Assembly (NCBI RefSeq): GCF_023115425.1
Contig: NZ_CP096032.1
Coordinates: 1,922,001 to 1,986,000, forward strand
DNA from: Synechococcus sp. A10-1-5-1
GTDB taxonomy: Bacteria; Cyanobacteriota; Cyanobacteriia; PCC-6307; Cyanobiaceae
Length of the DNA stretch: 64,000 nucleotides
Direction of reading: 5' to 3'
This document shows positions 61,992 through 64,000 of the stretch, in pieces. The position numbers were made by a program, and so were the translations under genes. The notes under the pieces are model-generated. The model saw only the letters and a list, made by a program, of their open reading frames with translations, made no database searches and had not been told where the DNA came from. Each line of letters opens with the position of its first letter. Position 1 is the stretch's first letter.

Positions 61992-64000
61992 ATGAGCAGC
62001 GCGATTCAGGTCGCCAAGACCGCCACTTACCTCCCCGATCTGGTGGAGGTGCAGCGCGCGAGCTTCAAATGGTTTCTGGAGAAGGGCCTGATCGAGGAGC
62101 TGGAGAGCTTCTCCCCGATCACCGACTACACCGGCAAGCTTGAGCTGCACTTCATCGGTAGCGAGTACCGCCTGAAGCGCCCTCGTCACGACGTTGAAGA
62201 GGCCAAGCGCCGTGACGCGACCTTCGCGTCCCAGATGTATGTGACCTGCCGCCTGGTCAACAAGGAGACCGGCGAGATCAAGGAGCAGGAAGTCTTCATC
62301 GGGGAACTGCCCCTGATGACCGAGCGCGGCACCTTCATCATCAACGGTGCAGAGCGCGTGATCGTGAACCAGATCGTGCGTTCCCCCGGCGTCTATTTCA
62401 AGGACGAGCAGGACAAGAACGGCCGCAAGACCTTTAACGCCAGCCTGATCCCCAACCGTGGTGCCTGGCTGAAGTTTGAAACCGACAAGAACGACCTGCT
62501 GCACGTTCGTGTCGACAAAACCCGCAAGATCAACGCCCACGTGTTGATGCGGGCCATCGGCCTGTCCGACAACGACGTTCTCGACAAGCTGCGGCACCCC
62601 GAGTACTACCAAAAGTCCATCGAGGCGGCGAACGACGAAGGCATTGCCTCGGAAGACCAGGCCCTGCTGGAGCTCTACAAGAAGCTGCGTCCGGGTGAAC
62701 CCCCCTCGGTGAGCGGTGGTCAAACCCTGCTGCACAGCCGTTTCTTCGATCCCAAGCGCTACGACCTGGGCCGGGTTGGTCGCTACAAGATCAACAAGAA
62801 GCTGCGCCTGACCATCCCTGATGCGACGCGCACCCTCACCCCTGAGGACGTGCTCAGCACGATCGACTATCTGATCAACCTTGAGCTCGATGTGGGTGGC
62901 GCCACCCTTGATGACATTGACCACCTCGGTAACCGCCGCGTTCGCTCCGTGGGCGAATTGCTGCAGAACCAGGTTCGCGTCGGTCTGAACCGCCTCGAGC
63001 GGATCATCAAAGAGCGCATGACCGTTGGTGAGACCGAGAGTCTGACCCCTGCGCAGCTGGTGAACCCCAAGCCCCTGGTGGCGGCGATCAAGGAGTTCTT
63101 TGGCTCCAGCCAGCTGAGCCAGTTCATGGACCAGACGAACCCTCTGGCTGAGCTGACCCACAAGCGCCGCATCAGCGCCCTCGGCCCAGGCGGTCTGACC
63201 CGTGAGCGCGCCGGCTTTGCTGTGCGTGACATCCATCCTTCCCACTACGGCCGGATCTGCCCGATTGAGACCCCTGAAGGTCCGAACGCAGGTCTGATCG
63301 GCTCCCTGGCCACCCACGCCCGGGTGAATGAGTACGGCTTCATTGAGACCCCCTTCTGGAAGGTCGAAGACGGGATCGTTCTGAAGCAGGGCGACCCCCT
63401 CTACCTCTCGGCTGACCTCGAAGACGAGTGCCGCGTTGCCCCTGGCGACGTCGCCACCGATGCGGACGGCCGGATCAAGGCCGATCTGGTTCCCGTGCGC
63501 TATCGCCAGGACTTCGAGACCGTGCCCCCCGAGCAGGTCGACTACGTGCAGCTCTCACCGGTTCAGGTGATCTCCGTTGCGACCTCGCTGATCCCCTTCC
63601 TCGAGCACGACGACGCCAACCGGGCCCTGATGGGCTCGAACATGCAGCGCCAGGCCGTGCCTCTGCTGCGCCCCGAGCGTCCTCTGGTCGGTACCGGTCT
63701 GGAGACCCAGGTCGCCCGCGACTCGGGGATGGTGCCCATCACCACCGTCAATGGCACGGTGACCTTTGTGGATGCCACCGCGATCGTCATCCGTGACGAA
63801 GAGGGGAACGACCACACCCATTACCTGCAGAAGTACCAGCGCTCCAACCAGGACACCTGCCTGAACCACCGCCCGATCGTCAAGCTCGGCGATCAGGTCA
63901 TCGCTGGTCAGGTCCTGGCCAACGGTTCTGCCTGTGAGGGTGGCGAAATCGCCCTGGGTCAGAACGTTCTGATCGCTTACATGCCCTGGGAGGGCTACAA
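61992..64000 (+). CDS. rpoB: RNA polymerase beta subunit, N-terminal part
   Basis: Starts at ATG 61992 ([20 protein letters not shown]) and runs past the right edge; 669 full codons are visible of a family length near 1,100. Diagnostic blocks are [20 protein letters not shown] near 100-120, [10 protein letters not shown] near 124, and the rifampicin-pocket region [20 protein letters not shown] (about 375-394) with [20 protein letters not shown] and [14 protein letters not shown]. The Rif-region residues look wild type. It is the first gene of rpoB-rpoC1-rpoC2. Confidence 0.98.
   Translation, partial: MSSAIQVAKTATYLPDLVEVQRASFKWFLEKGLIEELESFSPITDYTGKLELHFIGSEYRLKRPRHDVEEAKRRDATFASQMYVTCRLVNKETGEIKEQEVFIGELPLMTERGTFIINGAERVIVNQIVRSPGVYFKDEQDKNGRKTFNASLIPNRGAWLKFETDKNDLLHVRVDKTRKINAHVLMRAIGLSDNDVLDKLRHPEYYQKSIEAANDEGIASEDQALLELYKKLRPGEPPSVSGGQTLLHSRFFDPKRYDLGRVGRYKINKKLRLTIPDATRTLTPEDVLSTIDYLINLELDVGGATLDDIDHLGNRRVRSVGELLQNQVRVGLNRLERIIKERMTVGETESLTPAQLVNPKPLVAAIKEFFGSSQLSQFMDQTNPLAELTHKRRISALGPGGLTRERAGFAVRDIHPSHYGRICPIETPEGPNAGLIGSLATHARVNEYGFIETPFWKVEDGIVLKQGDPLYLSADLEDECRVAPGDVATDADGRIKADLVPVRYRQDFETVPPEQVDYVQLSPVQVISVATSLIPFLEHDDANRALMGSNMQRQAVPLLRPERPLVGTGLETQVARDSGMVPITTVNGTVTFVDATAIVIRDEEGNDHTHYLQKYQRSNQDTCLNHRPIVKLGDQVIAGQVLANGSACEGGEIALGQNVLIAYMPWEGY

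Noticed and set aside
61836-63317. A 493-codon minus-strand open frame
   Set aside because: It lies wholly opposite the rpoB leader and N-terminus. The plus strand encodes an unmistakable RpoB, and the long frame is a by-product of GC-rich codon use.

Overview
The window is a dense, GC-rich stretch of a cyanobacterial chromosome. It encodes photosystem I PsaE, photosystem II D1 (psbA), PipX, a CP12-like protein, the orders rpsT-tatD-rpoB and rimP-nusA-rnpM-infB, and many small families known only from cyanobacteria (DUF3086, DUF3119, DUF1823, DUF2301, DUF3493, DUF4079). High GC, short intergenic gaps, frequent GTG/TTG starts and the similarity of individual proteins to marine Synechococcus/Cyanobium point to an alpha-cyanobacterial picocyanobacterium. 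The species cannot be named from this sequence. No rRNA, CRISPR array, prophage or insertion sequence is visible, so this is core chromosome.

Layout. 1-10.5 kb: methionine salvage (mtnC, mtnB, later mtnD) interleaved with mutM, psaE, an unknown helical protein, recQ, a three-LysM wall protein, a fatty-aldehyde-type dehydrogenase, two tRNAs (Tyr, Thr), aroQ and miaE. 10.5-18.8 kb: cobI, DUF4079, a tRNA-dihydrouridine synthase, DUF1823, a YkuD transpeptidase, der, an EcfT/CbiQ-type permease, then pipX-pipY-sepF-proC. 18.8-23 kb (minus strand): a sugar-type MFS transporter followed by mlaE-DUF3119-DUF3086-plsY, the last four joined by 4-base start/stop overlaps. 23-29.5 kb: tRNA-Gly, a glycogen debranching enzyme, a metallo-beta-lactamase relative without ligands, HU, gluQ, several small proteins and hemB. 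29.5-34.3 kb: a TolC/HlyD/DHA2 efflux set. 34.3-39.3 kb: mutS2, a sugar-type ABC ATPase, obg and a short CP12-like protein. 39.4-44.8 kb: an ABC-F ATPase, DUF2301 and a glutathionyl transferase in one coupled unit, then an aspartoacylase relative and a lipoprotein. 44.9-49.3 kb: psbA (Glu130 form), an acetolactate decarboxylase with an N-terminal ribbon-helix-helix-like segment, rsmE, a deaminase, a cupin, tRNA-Thr and DUF3493. 49.2-56 kb: an acidic-tailed membrane protein and the infB/rnpM/nusA/rimP translation operon. 56-64 kb: a phosphoesterase, an HtrA-type protease, rpiA, hisD, rpsT, tatD and the first 669 codons of rpoB.

Most of the content is housekeeping. The best candidates for something undescribed are the coupled lipid-linked cassette mlaE-DUF3119-DUF3086-plsY (18806-21529), the RHH-like acetolactate decarboxylase (46248-47102), the CP12-like protein that keeps only the C-terminal cysteine pair (39093-39311), a folded leader upstream of HU (25981-26069), and a perfect palindrome directly against the tatD start codon (60830-60853).
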